DNA of 64,000 nucleotides from Typhlomys cinereus (taxonomy: Eukaryota; Chordata; Mammalia; Rodentia; Platacanthomyidae): the NCBI GenBank assembly GCA_023101885.1, contig JALPQD010000138.1, forward strand, positions 3,053,542-3,117,541. The letters are read 5' to 3'. Shown piece by piece: positions 22,985 through 33,344 of this stretch. Position 1 is the stretch's first letter. The number at the start of each line of letters is the position of its first letter. The notes beneath the pieces are model-generated. The model did not search any database, had not been told where the DNA came from, and saw only the letters and a list, made by a program, of their open reading frames with translations. Made by a program: the position numbers and the translations under genes.

Positions 22985-23400
22985 AACTTTGCTCCTGTAA
23001 TAAATACCTGGCCCAAAAAATTTATGGGAACAAGGGGATCTATTCATGCTCATGATTCCAAGTTACAGTTGAGCATGATAAGAGCTTTATAAGGGCATCG
23101 GGAGCTGAGGGAACTAGCCACACCATATCTGCAGCAATAGCAGAGAACAAAGATGAATGAATGTCGGTTTGTTTCAGCTTTGCTCAAAATGACAGCCAGA
23201 TCTTCCATCTTATCCATCTACTCAGGGAATGGTCCCATCAACTATAGACTGAATATTCCCACATCCATCGTGTGGTTCTGACAATCTCCTGCAGACTTGT
23301 CCCAGAGACCTGCTTTAACTAAATCATTCCCCATAGGGATGCCTAGAGGCCCACTTCGCGTGTCAAGCTGGCAGCCAAAATTAATCAGTACAGGCTGAAC
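22985..23400 (-). mobile_element. ERVL/MaLR-type LTR, antisense
   Basis: The segment starts with ttgctcctgtaataaatacc. It contains agcaatagcagagaacaa, a gactgaatattcccacatcc block, gttctgacaatctcctgcag, and gtgtcaagctggcagccaaa near the end. The same series of blocks occurs at 40200-40590, 52190-52425 and 59285-59690. Subfamily not assignable by eye. Confidence 0.45.
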
Positions 23401-25371
23401 ATAAAGTCCTGACTTATTTTTCTTGAGAAGTGGTTAGAAAGTGATGCTGACTTTAGAAAGTTTCCCTGAATAGTCACAGAGTCGCTTTTCCCAGTCTGAG
23501 TCAAATTAGGTATCCAAGCTAGTTTATTTTCCTGAGAAAATACAAGCAACCATGACAGAATAGCGGAAAGTTCTGTCATTTTACTTAAAGTTTCCTACAT
23601 CAGGGTTGAGGGTGGTCAGTAAGAGACCTGAGGCTGAGCAGGCTGGTGGTAATGTCCTGCGATCTGCCTCCCGCCCTATGCCTATGAGTCCTCTGACAAA
23701 ACAATTAGGAACACATATGGGAGACAAGGCTTCTGATCACATACTGTTGATATCACCCATCCTTCTTTCTGTCATGCTTATGTAATGCCACTTACTCCTT
23801 CCAAACTGTTCCAGCTGGTAAGGAGACAGCCATAAGCAGTCTACAAGGCTTTGGGGGCATAAAATCGAAGAAAAATATTTTAATTTGTTTTGAGAAATTA
23901 AACATGTGATAAATCACCAACCAATCAAAACCTTTGTATGACCCGACTTGGAGTCACTCTCCTTCCCTGGATGCTTTTGCTTGGTGCTTCTTCCTTATTA
24001 GACCAATATTTTCAGAGACTTATCTTCAATCTCAGAAACAAGCAAGAACATTAAACATGACAAATTCATTCCTCGGAAACCATATATCTGAAAGACTTTG
24101 CACTATACCGTTCCAAATATATTCATGATTACCTAGTGGAACTTAGTTTGAACTGTGGGACTGGTTAGCAGGAAGATTTAGCTTTTTTTTTTTTTTTTTT
24201 TGAAATATTGCCTTTTGCAAACAGACTCCATTCTCAGCTTTTTGGTAAGAAGCAGCCGAGACTGTGTGGGCTTCTAGGAAGGGAGGGTTGAGTTCAGTGT
24301 ACTGGAGAGAGGGCAGGAGTTCAAGTTCCATGCTATAAACTAGCCATATATAACCCCAAATATGAACTTAACTCTTTGTTTCAATATACTCCCTGGTAGA
24401 AAGAAAGTAAGATAATAACACAGGTTCCTGAGAGTGATGCTTACTCACCACTAAAAGTATGAACTTTGCTTGAGGAAAGCTGACCAGAACTTCTGCTGTC
24501 TCCAAATGATTTCCCCTTCCTGCTTCCGGACATGCCTTCCTGGTATTCTTAGAACACGGATTCCCTAGCTTAAGGCAAGTGGACCTAAAAATGCCCTGTA
24601 GTTCATAACTTGTGTTTCTAGGGGTCAGAAGTCATGGAATCAAAGACCCCGTCTACATTTTTTGTCCCATTTCTCCATTCTTAATAACAATAGCCGTCAC
24701 ATACCAGTTTGCTAAAATGGCTTCTTTTATTTTTTGCCTGAGAAGATTCCAAAATAGGATGTTCAGGCCATCTCTGCCTGACATTCAGAGCTGGTTGCAT
24801 GAACTCCTGAAGCCATCCGTGCAGAGCCTGGAACAATAAATAGATGTCTGTGTGGAGAGTTGTGTATTCCAACTCTCCATTTCCATTCAACTCTCAGTGT
24901 GGAGTCCCACTTCCACACTCGTCTTTCCTGCAGCCAGGACAGGAAGGGGCTATAAAGGGAGAACTCACAAGCATTTTGAACAGAGCACATGTCTAAAGTG
25001 CATGCTGTGGTTAGATCAGATTGAGGAGGCCGAGCCCAGAGGAAAGGGCTGAACTGGGAGTCTTTCTACTCTCAGTGGGGCAAAGATGAGGGGTTGCTTC
25101 TTAGAAACTGGCTTCGGAGTATTTAGGCTAGCGCGGACCTTGAACTTTTTAATTCCACTTAAGAAGGCTGCTTTCAGAGCCGTATAATCCCAAATCGGAG
25201 AAGCGCCAGGAAGGAAAAATAGAATGCTTGGGCTGAGAGACACATCCAGACCTTACTTATCGCAATCGGCTTCCTTCCTGTAAAAGCAGAGACAGAGGTA
25301 AGCATGGTGTGGAAGGAGAGAAAATCAGCTGGTTTTCTGCCCTTCCCGCAGTCTCCAGCTTGAGGCGGGCT
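23401..25371. other. No gene recognised
   Basis: About 2 kb of unique-looking sequence, including a pure T-run at 24183-24200. No recognisable exon. Confidence 0.5.
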
Positions 25372-25428
25372 GGATAAGAATGTGGAAGCAGGTGATTTTT
25401 GAGCCAAGGTCAATATTTCCATTGTTGA
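25372..25428 (+). repeat. 57-bp perfect direct repeat, copy 1
   Basis: Identical over all 57 bases to 25796-25852, 424 bases downstream. The flanks differ. It does not match any mobile element family seen in this window. Confidence 0.9.
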
Positions 25429-25795
25429 AATGACTGTTCTTGTGGATGACAGTGGGTGGAAGAGTGCCTGAAAATGATGGGAAATGTGTGCTTTTAATGT
25501 TTCTTTTTCTCAAAATTTTTAAAGTTTCAAGCCAGGACGACCCTGTAACCTCAGCACTCAACAGTTGAGGCAGGAATATTGTGAATAGAGGCCAGCCTGG
25601 CTTATATACAGAGTCCAGACCACCCTGTGCCACACACTAAAACAGTGCCCCTTTCCTCCATCCTGTGCTACATGTGAAGACAATGCCACTTTCCTCCCCT
25701 GTCCTCCTCAGATTAATCATTTCAGGGAACATGTTCTAAATAAGTGTGATTTTCCTTTGTGAGGCTGGTCTAATGATAATGTTTCCTTCAAATGA
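25429..25795. other. Spacer between 57-bp repeats
   Basis: The left part (about 25520-25690) contains a B1-like fragment (ccaggacgaccctgtaacc, then aggcaggaatattgtgaata and gaggccagcctggcttat). It also holds a diverged local repeat: a cagtgcccctttcctccatc and cctgtgctacatgtgaagac block, then a similar caatgccactttcctcccct block. Confidence 0.4.
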
Positions 25796-25852
25796 GGATA
25801 AGAATGTGGAAGCAGGTGATTTTTGAGCCAAGGTCAATATTTCCATTGTTGA
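25796..25852 (+). repeat. 57-bp perfect direct repeat, copy 2
   Basis: Second identical copy (see 25372-25428). Confidence 0.9.
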
Positions 25853-25925
25853 GGAGGATCTTACCTGGTCCTATTTAAATGTGGAATCCATCCTAGGCCA
25901 CCTATGATGTTTAGTTCTTCTTGCA

Positions 25926-26238
25926 CAGCACACACTATTCTTTTTTTTTTTTATTTCAGCTCATACAAACTTATTAGGTACACCAGTTCCCTCCCTCCCT
26001 CCTCCTCCCCCGTACCCCCTGCTCCCCCTCCCCACCCCTCTCCCTCCCCATCCCCCAGTGCCTCCCACCCCAATTCCCAGAGAGTCCTTTCTTGTGCATG
26101 TCTGATTTTCCTCTGGGCCCTCCTCTCCGATGACGTACAAGGACCCAGTGGCCTTTCCCGAACCCTTTCCCGTGTTCCCCTTAGGTATAGGAACACTGCT
26201 GTGGCTGCCAATCCTTTGCCTCCAGCACACACTATTCT
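25926..26238 (-). mobile_element. Short 5'-truncated L1 with 16-bp target duplication
   Basis: Perfect 16-base duplications (cagcacacactattct) at 25926-25941 and 26223-26238 flank 281 bases of L1 3' UTR. The insert begins with a T-run (poly(A)) and gctcatacaaactt, then the pyrimidine-rich tract and a block ending ggctgccaatcctttgcctc. The same UTR occurs at 2431-2702. The intact duplication and low divergence mark a recent insertion. Open frames of 89-120 codons across it are not genes. Confidence 0.93.
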
Positions 26239-26239
26239 A

Positions 26240-26890
26240 AAACATGTTAGTTTGAAATTTTTTTAAAAAATTGTCAAGTGAAGACCTCTCTCTATATGGA
26301 TCAAATTGAGTTTTGTGTTACTCCTGTTATGAAGTTTATGCATTGTTGTAATTTCTTTGTCTGTGTTCTGTCTGAGAAGAGTGTATTAAAATCAACAGTA
26401 GCTGGAAGTTTATCTATTTCTTCTGGTAATTATGTGAATATTCTTTGCATTTTTAGTTTTTATGAATTTTTGTTTCTTTGTTTATTTAGAGACAGGCTTT
26501 TGCTATATAAACTGGAAGCCCTGATACTTGCTATGTAACCTAGGATAACCTCAAATTCATGGCAATCCTCTAGACTCAGCCTTCTGAGTGTTGGGAATAC
26601 AAATGTTCAGTAGCAGCTTTTATGGATGTGTACGTTTGTGGCAGAATTTTGTATTTCTTATATAATATCCCTCTTTATTTAGATTGAGTGGTGTTTTTTC
26701 CTACTGGCTTTTACTTTTGCTGTCTCTGTTGAATTCTATCTTAAATTCTATTTTGTTTAATATTTAATGTCAACACAAGACTTACTCTTAATCAGGTTTG
26801 CCTTTCTTCTACCTTTGTTCTTTCAAGCATTTGGTATAAATTTTTCTTCAGTTGATTCTTTGGTAAACCAAGAATTTTATTTTGATTTTT
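26240..26890 (-). mobile_element. Ancient L1 endonuclease region, antisense
   Basis: The blocks gagaagagtgtattaaaatc, cttatataatatccctcttt and aaattctattttgtttaata are the antisense signature of the L1 ORF2 endonuclease region. A B1 is inserted near 26480-26606. See the sense-oriented continuation at 27050. Confidence 0.55.
26480..26606 (-). mobile_element. B1 SINE, antisense
   Basis: Antisense B1 layout: tttagagacaggcttttgct, then actggaagccctgatacttg, aacctcaaattcatggcaat and ctgagtgttgggaatacaaa. Confidence 0.75.
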
Positions 26891-27049
26891 GTATTTAATA
26901 TAGGAACTTATATTTTAAGTACCAGCACTGGAAACCAGGGATAAGAAGACATTGTGCTAACAAAAAGGGTTAATTTTCTAAGAAGATCAACAATTGCCAA
27001 TGTGTCTAATGACAGGATTTAGGAGGAAAGACCTGCTAGAACTATAGGG

Positions 27050-27830
27050 TAGATAGACAATCCCACTGTTACAGTTGGAGACACTGAGCTTCTCTGTCAA
27101 TTTGACAGATACAGGGGGACAGAAAATCGATGATGATATAATAATAGTTGAACTGATTGATACCATCCATCAACTGGATCTGAAGTGGATACGTTACAAA
27201 TTTAAACATCAACAGAGTTCATATGGAAGGTTCAAGAAGATCAATCAATTCTGAGCCTAAAAACATGCCTTAAATTGAAAGAAGGAAGTCAAAAGCAGCA
27301 TGTGTGCTGACAGACCACTTTGAAATCAAAGTAGAAACCAAAAGTAGGATGTAGCTGGAAACTTTTCCAAATACTTGGCAATCAGACAAGATGTTTCTCA
27401 ATGATCTATGGGTCAAAGAAACATGACAGAAATATTTTTAAGCATGTGAATTAAATAAAAGCAAAAAACAGGTATTAAAATGAATAGGCAACAATGACAC
27501 TAATCCTTAGAGTGGACATTTGCAGCACAGAATTGCATAGGTCAAGCAGAAGTTTTCTATCAACAGTAGAAGCTTAAATCTTAGGAAGCTTTAAAAAAAA
27601 AGGGACAACCAAACCCAAAGTAAGCACAGGAAAATAAATAATAAAAAAATAGAAATCAATGAGCTACAAGATTGCAAAATAGGAAATTCAGAGAAACCTG
27701 AATCTGACACTGTGGAAAGATAAATTAAAAAACCCAGTCAGGCCAAGAAAAAAAGAACAAAGGAAATATAAATTAATCATATCAGAAGCAAAGGAGAGGA
27801 TTGCCACCACTGATCCCATGCATACTGAAA
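27050..27830 (+). mobile_element. Ancient L1 ORF2 fragment, sense
   Basis: Degraded sense ORF2 downstream of the endonuclease catalytic region: ggggacagaaaatcgatgat, ccatccatcaactggatctg, gcagcatgtgtgctgacaga, aatacttggcaatcagacaa and gaaatcaatgagctacaag. Orientation is opposite to 26240-26890, and the L1 coordinates continue across the junction. Confidence 0.55.
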
Positions 27831-28189
27831 AGATAGTAAGTCATACTATAAAGCATGCCTGCTGAGTTTCTAAGTGTTTCTGTCACACCAGCCCATGAAG
27901 CAGCCTTCCTTCCATTCTCCATGTCTCTAGTTGCTGATATCTGCTTTCTTATCTCTATGTTTCTGCTGACTAGTTCATACATAAATGGAACTGAAGATAT
28001 CTCCCGTGAACAGAACAGTCATGAGGGACGGGCTCCTGAGACATGGGGACACATGGTTACAGGTCGAGCCTGTTTGCTCTTTCCACTCTTTCCATCCTCT
28101 GAACTTCTCAGAGAACTTTCCAGGTGTTTCTTTCCCATGGTCACCTCCAATGTCATCTCCCCAGCATATGTTTAAATAGTTCTGACTCT

Positions 28190-28192
28190 TGC

Positions 28193-28243
<51 letters not shown>

Positions 28244-28730
28244 AGATGCGTGTGTGGTGTGCTATGTGGTATATGGTGTGTGTATGATATGTGTGGTATG
28301 TGGTGTAGGGTATGTGTGTGTGGTGTGGTTTGTGATATGTGATATATGATATATGTGTGTGGTAGGTGGTTTGTGACAAATGATGTGGTGCTTATGTGTA
28401 TATGTGTGATTATGTTTATGTGTGTGTATATGGTGTGGTATGTGGTGTATGGTAAGTCTGTTTGGTGTGGTATGTGGCGTATGTATGTGTGTGTGGTGTG
28501 GTATGTGGTATATAGTACGTGTGTATGTGTGGTATGTGGTATATGGTATGAGTGTATGTGTGGTATGTGGTACATAGTATGAGTGTGGTATGATATATAG
28601 TATATGGTGTGTGTGGTATTTGGTGAGTGACATATGATGTGTGTGTGCGTGTGCTGTGGTATATGGTATAGGATGTGTGATGTGTGTGGGGTGTGTTTGT
28701 TTCATGCATGTTTGCACATGTGGGCATGTG
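28190..28730. repeat. TG microsatellite and degenerate TG/TATG minisatellite
   Basis: An uninterrupted TG run (28195-28240) passes into about 480 bases of degenerate repeats built from tgtggtatgtggtgtatg-like units. The long open frames here on both strands (up to 177 codons, poly-H/T/Y/I) come from the repeat and are not genes. Confidence 0.9.
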
Positions 28731-28960
28731 ATACAGAGGCCGAGGAGTCCTGTTGCATCCTTTCCTTCTTCTCCCCATGAGGCAGGGTCTCTCACTGAAC
28801 CTGGGACTCTATCATTCAGCTAGGCAGACTGTCTAGCTGGCCGGCTGGTCCTGGTGAACCTCATGTGTCTGTTCCTCTAAGGTAGATCACCCCTGGTTTT
28901 CTCTGAATGGTGGGGATCTGAACACTTTACCCACAGAGCCATCTGTCCAGCCCTCTGGCT
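28731..28960 (-). mobile_element. B4-like SINE, antisense
   Basis: Antisense B4 blocks: gaggcagggtctctcactga, acctgggactctatcattca, agactgtctagctggccggc, and ctttacccacagagccatct ending gtccagcc. The preceding minisatellite sits where B4 tails commonly carry CA repeats. Confidence 0.65.
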
Positions 28961-29149
28961 GTTTCTTAGCATCTACTGCTGAAGTTGGAGGCAGAGGTCA
29001 GGATGAGTGGATGAGAGCTCTGCTCTTCTTGGTTGCCAGCATTTTCATCTAGACTTAGATGCATCCGAGACTGCATCGTCAACACTTTGGATTGCCTTCC
29101 AAGCCCCTTCCCCTGCCTTTGTAGATCACAAATAGAGCAGACCAAAGAA

Positions 29150-29275
29150 TGCAGGTGTGATTGTAATTATCATTTACATTTTACAGATGGGGAAACCAAG
29201 GCACACATCAGGCAAGTAACTAGCTCCAGATGATATGGCAAGAAGAAGACACATGTGAGTTTGATTTCAAAGGCT
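29150..29275 (+). mobile_element. MIR fragment
   Basis: The MIR core is visible as attttacagatggggaaacc, aaggcacacatcaggcaagt and aactagctcc. Ancient and diverged. Confidence 0.6.
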
Positions 29276-29279
29276 GGAT

Positions 29280-30300
29280 TAGCCAGCACTTTTAGCTGAA
29301 CTTGAAAAGGATCTGCAGGATGGTGGGAGGGCCAGGAGAGATTGGCAAGAGAATCCTATGAATAATCTTGGGGAGGCTACTTGGGTTTTAGATCCCTATT
29401 CAAATTGCCTTGTAGTGATTTGATGTGTCCTTGCATTTGATGCGTCTTGCTTTGCTGTCAGGATTAATAGGATGTTGCCTTTGGCACCAAGCCACAGCTT
29501 TTTTTTTTCCTGCTTGTGTTCAGTTTGGGGTTGGGTTATATTCTGTCCCTGTTAGCACCCATTGCTGTTGACTCAGTAGGTCCTCACTTGGCATTGCCCA
29601 GCCTCCTTTGCTCCTGCTTCCCTCTGAGCCCATGTGTCCCCCTTTTTTGGACTCACTCTCTTTCTCTGGCTTCTCAGCGACAGGGTGCAGAGTACACTGT
29701 ACAGGTCTCCTCTGCAGCATCCCGTGGGCCTGCAGTTGTGCTCTGCAGTCTGTGGGACACCCGGCAGAGAGTCTGTATTCCGAGAGCCATTCAGATGGGG
29801 CACATGGCTGTGAAACTTACCTTTTATGGGCATGAGGGACAACCTCAGGCATTTCAAGCAGTGTTCGGTTTGTGGCATCGGAGGAGAATGAGCTTTTGTC
29901 CTGTTTTGGCAAATGTGAAGGCGGACAACAGATGGGGGACTTTCAACCCTAGGGAAATGTCTTGGTGGGTGGGAAGAATGCTCAGAAGTAAGCTTAAAAC
30001 CTGTCAATCAAATGGTGTATGTTCATAGGCATGGCCGTGGGGAAAGATACAGAAGTGACATAAGGACCTAGTAGCATTTCAATGTAGACAATGATAACAA
30101 TTATAACAATTATTTAAGTATTAAAAGATATGGGTCTACTTTTATATCTATGTGCATATTCATATCTATGTCAGTTTTATTAGGAACTTGAGATCAGCTG
30201 AGTTGTATCTTTAAGTATTTGTACCTTTGGACTGCTCGCACACTACATTCTTTGTATGTATTTGTGTGTACATGGGGGGGTTCTTGCATGTATGTATGCA
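29280..30300. other. No supported gene; open frame on both strands
   Basis: Between 29516 and 30028 the plus strand is open for 170 codons and the minus strand is open for 144 codons (29573-30007). Neither resembles a family I know. The plus frame begins at GTG and shows no exon boundaries I can support. I treat it as unassigned. Confidence 0.4.
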
Positions 30301-30520
30301 TGCTTGAATGTGTGCAGATATGAATATATGCAAGTGTGTGTGGACATATGTGTTCATACCTGAGTGTGTACAGATGTGCATACATGCAAGTACATGTGCA
30401 CATGTGTATATGCTTAAGTGTGTGCAGATGTGTATATGTATATATTCAAGTATGTGTATATACATATATATATACATGCTCAAGTATATGCAGATGTGTA
30501 TATATGCAAGTGTGTGTGTG
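30301..30520. repeat. Degenerate TG-rich minisatellite, about 54-66 bp unit
   Basis: The anchor gcagat or acagat recurs at 30314, 30370, 30424 and 30490. Each is followed by a gtatatatgcaagtgtgtg-like block. Confidence 0.7.
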
Positions 30521-30559
30521 TATGCACATAAAAGCCAAAGGTTACTCCAGCTATCCTTA

Positions 30560-30832
30560 CTCAGGAGCCATAAGCCTTGCGTGTGTTTGTGCACTCCCAT
30601 GTGTATGTGCCTGTATGTGCATGTACGTGCTTGTGTGCACACAGGTGTGTGTGGTGTGCATGTATAAGAATGCACTTGAGTGCACTGTGCCTCTGGAGGC
30701 TCTGGTGACATCAGGAATCATCCTGTTCTGCTCCACCTCCTTATTACTTTGCTCTGGGTTTCACCAGGCTCAGCCTTCTGGGGCCAGGATTAAAGGCCAC
30801 TGCCATATCTGCCCAGCATATTGTTAAAATTA
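30560..30832 (-). mobile_element. Older tRNA-derived SINE fragment, antisense
   Basis: A TG-rich part, then gcactgtgcctctggaggct, gacatcaggaatcatcctgt, ctgggtttcaccaggctcag and catatctgcccagcat. Same older family as 1-297 and 17421-17705. The tRNA-like head is missing. Confidence 0.6.
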
Positions 30833-30889
30833 ATTAAGTTATTTACAAACAAACTGGCTTATATCTTTGGCCTGATCCCCTTCTTACCC

Positions 30890-31250
30890 ACTTCTCTCTT
30901 TCCCATCCTCCCCATCCACACACGCTTCTCCCCTCCCTTCATCCATCTTGCTTTGTCCCCCACTCCTCCTGCCCCAGCATTTTTGCATTGGGATGTAGGA
31001 ATCCAAACTCGGGTCCTTTGGTTTGTGAGGCAAAGACTTTGACCCCTGAGCCATCTCCCCATCTCTCACCTTGTTTTTTGAGACAGAATCTCTATCTGCC
31101 ACTTGGAGTTTGCCAATTAGGCTAGGTCGGCTCGCTGGCAAGATCTAGGAATCTGCCTCTGGCACTGGAACTGCAAGCATGCATCATTATGCCCAACTTT
31201 TTTTAAAGTCCTTTATCAACTAAGCTATGTCCTAAGCCCTTCTTTTATCT
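30890..31250 (-). mobile_element. SINE cluster, including a B4-like element
   Basis: At 30985-31065, gatgtaggaatccaaactcg and gacccctgagccatctcccc are the tRNA-like head of an older SINE. At 31076-31240, gagacagaatctctatctgc, ccaattaggctaggtcggct, tctggcactggaactgcaag and tcaactaagctatgtcctaa follow the antisense B4 layout. Confidence 0.5.
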
Positions 31251-31254
31251 AAAA

Positions 31255-31555
31255 AGCATACATATGATCTGTATTGGCTACTGTGACCAGAGTGATTGCT
31301 TCCACTCTCAGTTCGAGGATCCATTGTGGCAGGGCAGGGGTGGTGGCTGGAGCAGCTGTAGGCATCAGTGGAAGAGTGTGGGTCTCGTTGCTCACATCTG
31401 GGTTAACAGGAAGTAGAGACAGGTCAGGAAGCAGGACTAAGCTACAAATCTCAAGGTTCATTCCCCAGAAACATTCTTCCTCCAGCTAGGCTCCATCCTC
31501 CCAAAACAGTACCACCAGCTGGGGACCAAGTGTTTAAACACATCCTAAACCATGT
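31255..31555 (-). mobile_element. MaLR/ERVL-type LTR fragment, antisense
   Basis: The blocks ggatccattgtggcagggca, acaggaagtagagacaggtc, ttcttcctccagctaggctc and accagctggggaccaagtg are shared in order with 47660-47980. They match the reverse layout of rodent MaLR-type LTRs. Confidence 0.45.
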
Positions 31556-32350
31556 TGGCCATTTTAAATGGACAATTCAGTGGTCAACGGTATACTTTTC
31601 ACTCCTCAGAGAAGCCCACGCCCACTAGGAGGCACTCCCTATTTTTCACGTGCTCCCCATTCACATTCTAGGCAACTACTAATTTAGGTTGTCTCTATGG
31701 ATTTGCTAATTAAGGTTTTTCATATATTGTATTCCCCATGTATCCACAGTTTCACTTTGTACAAGAACAGCTATCTGGTGATTGAAATATTAAATGGAGA
31801 ACTCCACAAATCATAATTCATAACACACATTTTAATTATTCAAATGTATATTAGTACATTTTAAAATATACCATAAATATACTCCTTATTTGATTATTTT
31901 GTATCATGTAAACCAATTCAATCAACACATTGTATCCCATGAATATGTATAATTAAAGTAATAAAAATGAAAAGTAAAAACAATACCAGGAGACGTATGA
32001 AGTATTCCCTATTTATACTATTGTTTCTTCTTTTGTGAGTGTTTGTATGTGGTAATTATTCTTCTGGGCTTTATAGAATGGCTAACCATGATTGCTTGGT
32101 TAATCCACCTTTCTTGGGAAATTTTAGTTACATTATTTATACCAGGTTTGCACACAAATGCTTTTATCCTTTCAGCCAGCATGCTGGCCCCATTTATAAC
32201 TTTGGAAAAATTCGAATCTTTCATTATTTTTTTTAAATCCTTGTAAGTAAGAATCCATATTATATCCTATATAAAAGTCATTTATCAGAAATATAATTTA
32301 AGAATATTTTCTCCTAGTCTGTAAGGACTCTTCATTCTTTTACTGGTACC
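31556..32350. mobile_element. Ancient repeats (L1M-like and possible Tigger-like DNA transposon)
   Basis: 31556-31735 (aaatggacaattcagtggtc, aggcaactactaatttaggt, tctctatggatttgctaatt) matches the familiar L1M antisense 3' segment. 31740-31830 (gaaatattaaatggagaact, ccacaaatcataattcataa) resembles Tigger-type elements. 32280-32350 resembles L1M again. All heavily diverged. Confidence 0.4.
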
Positions 32351-32812
32351 ATTAGCTAACACATCTCTTCTTGAAGTCTTAAAATCAACTGGCAGTACAG
32401 CATGTTATTATGGTCTGGAACTCCACAAAAAGATTCTTCGAAGAGTCACTAGGTAGAAGCTGAAGCATGTTTGCTGGAAGCTGCAAGTTGTCTGTGTTGC
32501 AGAAAGTTGACTCCATGCTTCTTGGTGAAGCCTGTTCGTTTGCTCTGGCATAATCAGTAGGTCCCTAAACTGTGCTGAGGTAAATCAAGTCCTGGCGCCC
32601 TGCACTGCCAGGCGCTTTCTTCACTCTGAGTTCTTAAACAGGCGACTGATTTCCTTAGATTAATGTCAACTTGCAAATTTGCTTTTGTTTATTTGGCAAT
32701 GGGGTGGGGAAGGGAAAAAAATCTCTCTGCTCTATTTGTACTGCGCCTGCTCTGTAGCTCCCTCTGACAGACATGGATAGTGTTGGTGTATTTATCTTAG
32801 AGTTATGTATGA
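32351..32812. other. No feature recognised
   Basis: Unique-looking sequence with no recognised gene or repeat. Confidence 0.45.
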
Positions 32813-33250
32813 GAACCCAGCCCAGAGAAAGTCACCCACAGTCACTGCTTTCAAAAGAAGTGTTTTGCTTTTCTGGGCGAATCCAGTGTGGTTTTGGGGG
32901 GCCGGGTGCCCAAGAGCTGTACTGACCCGGACAGAGTGATTTTCTGTGTCTTCTCTGCCTCCTGAGAGTGTGGCATTGAGGGAACTGGGGTATCACTTTG
33001 GGATGACATTGCTGTCCCCAAAGGTGCCATCAGCATCAGCTATGGGAAGGCTTCATCCACAGCCTTAAGATCAGTAGTCCGAGAAGAGATGAAGCTGAAG
33101 AGGAAGCAAAAGAGCAGCACCTGGTGTCTGAGACACAATGTTGAGGTGCCTCCAGAAAATCTGGGGTTCATGTACAGGAAGGGGTCTGAAGTTTTCCTCA
33201 GCAAGCCATGCTTTCCAGGCTCCTGGGATTGTTTCCATGGGTTATCTTCA
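32813..33250 (+). pseudogene. Unassigned protein-like open segment with one stop
   Basis: I do not recognise this. The plus-strand frame is open for about 145 codons apart from a single TGA at about 32960, and its composition looks protein-like (GESSVVLGGRVPK, GTGVSLWDDIAVPKG, REEMKLKRKQKSS, HNVEVPPENLGFMYRKG). GC is higher than in the flanks. A short 3' untranslated-like stretch with attaaa near 33332 follows. No initiating ATG is evident. The minus strand is also open over the same region with one stop, which weakens the case. It may be an old retropseudogene, an exon, or chance. Confidence 0.2.
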
Positions 33251-33344
33251 TAGTGAACAGTTTGGGTCAGAATTTGTAGACTGATGATGGGTTTGGCCAT
33301 ATGGTTGCATTGTGGACATGCGTGGTTCAATTAAACAAGTTTCA

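Noticed and set aside
25904..26266. Proline-rich 120-codon plus-strand frame and two minus-strand frames
   Set aside because: They lie almost entirely in the L1 3' UTR pyrimidine tract of a short L1 insertion.
28190..28730. CRISPR-like regular repeats
   Set aside because: The repeats are degenerate simple sequence without unique spacers, and the window is clearly a mammalian nuclear genome.
28153..28795. Overlapping minus-strand open frames of 120-177 codons, rich in H, T, Y and I
   Set aside because: They are translations of the TG/TATG minisatellite. All frames are open because the repeat lacks stop codons.
29516..30028. 170-codon plus-strand frame in unique sequence
   Set aside because: It begins at GTG, the opposite strand is also open for 144 codons, and I see no recognisable domain or splice context. 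Insufficient to call a gene.
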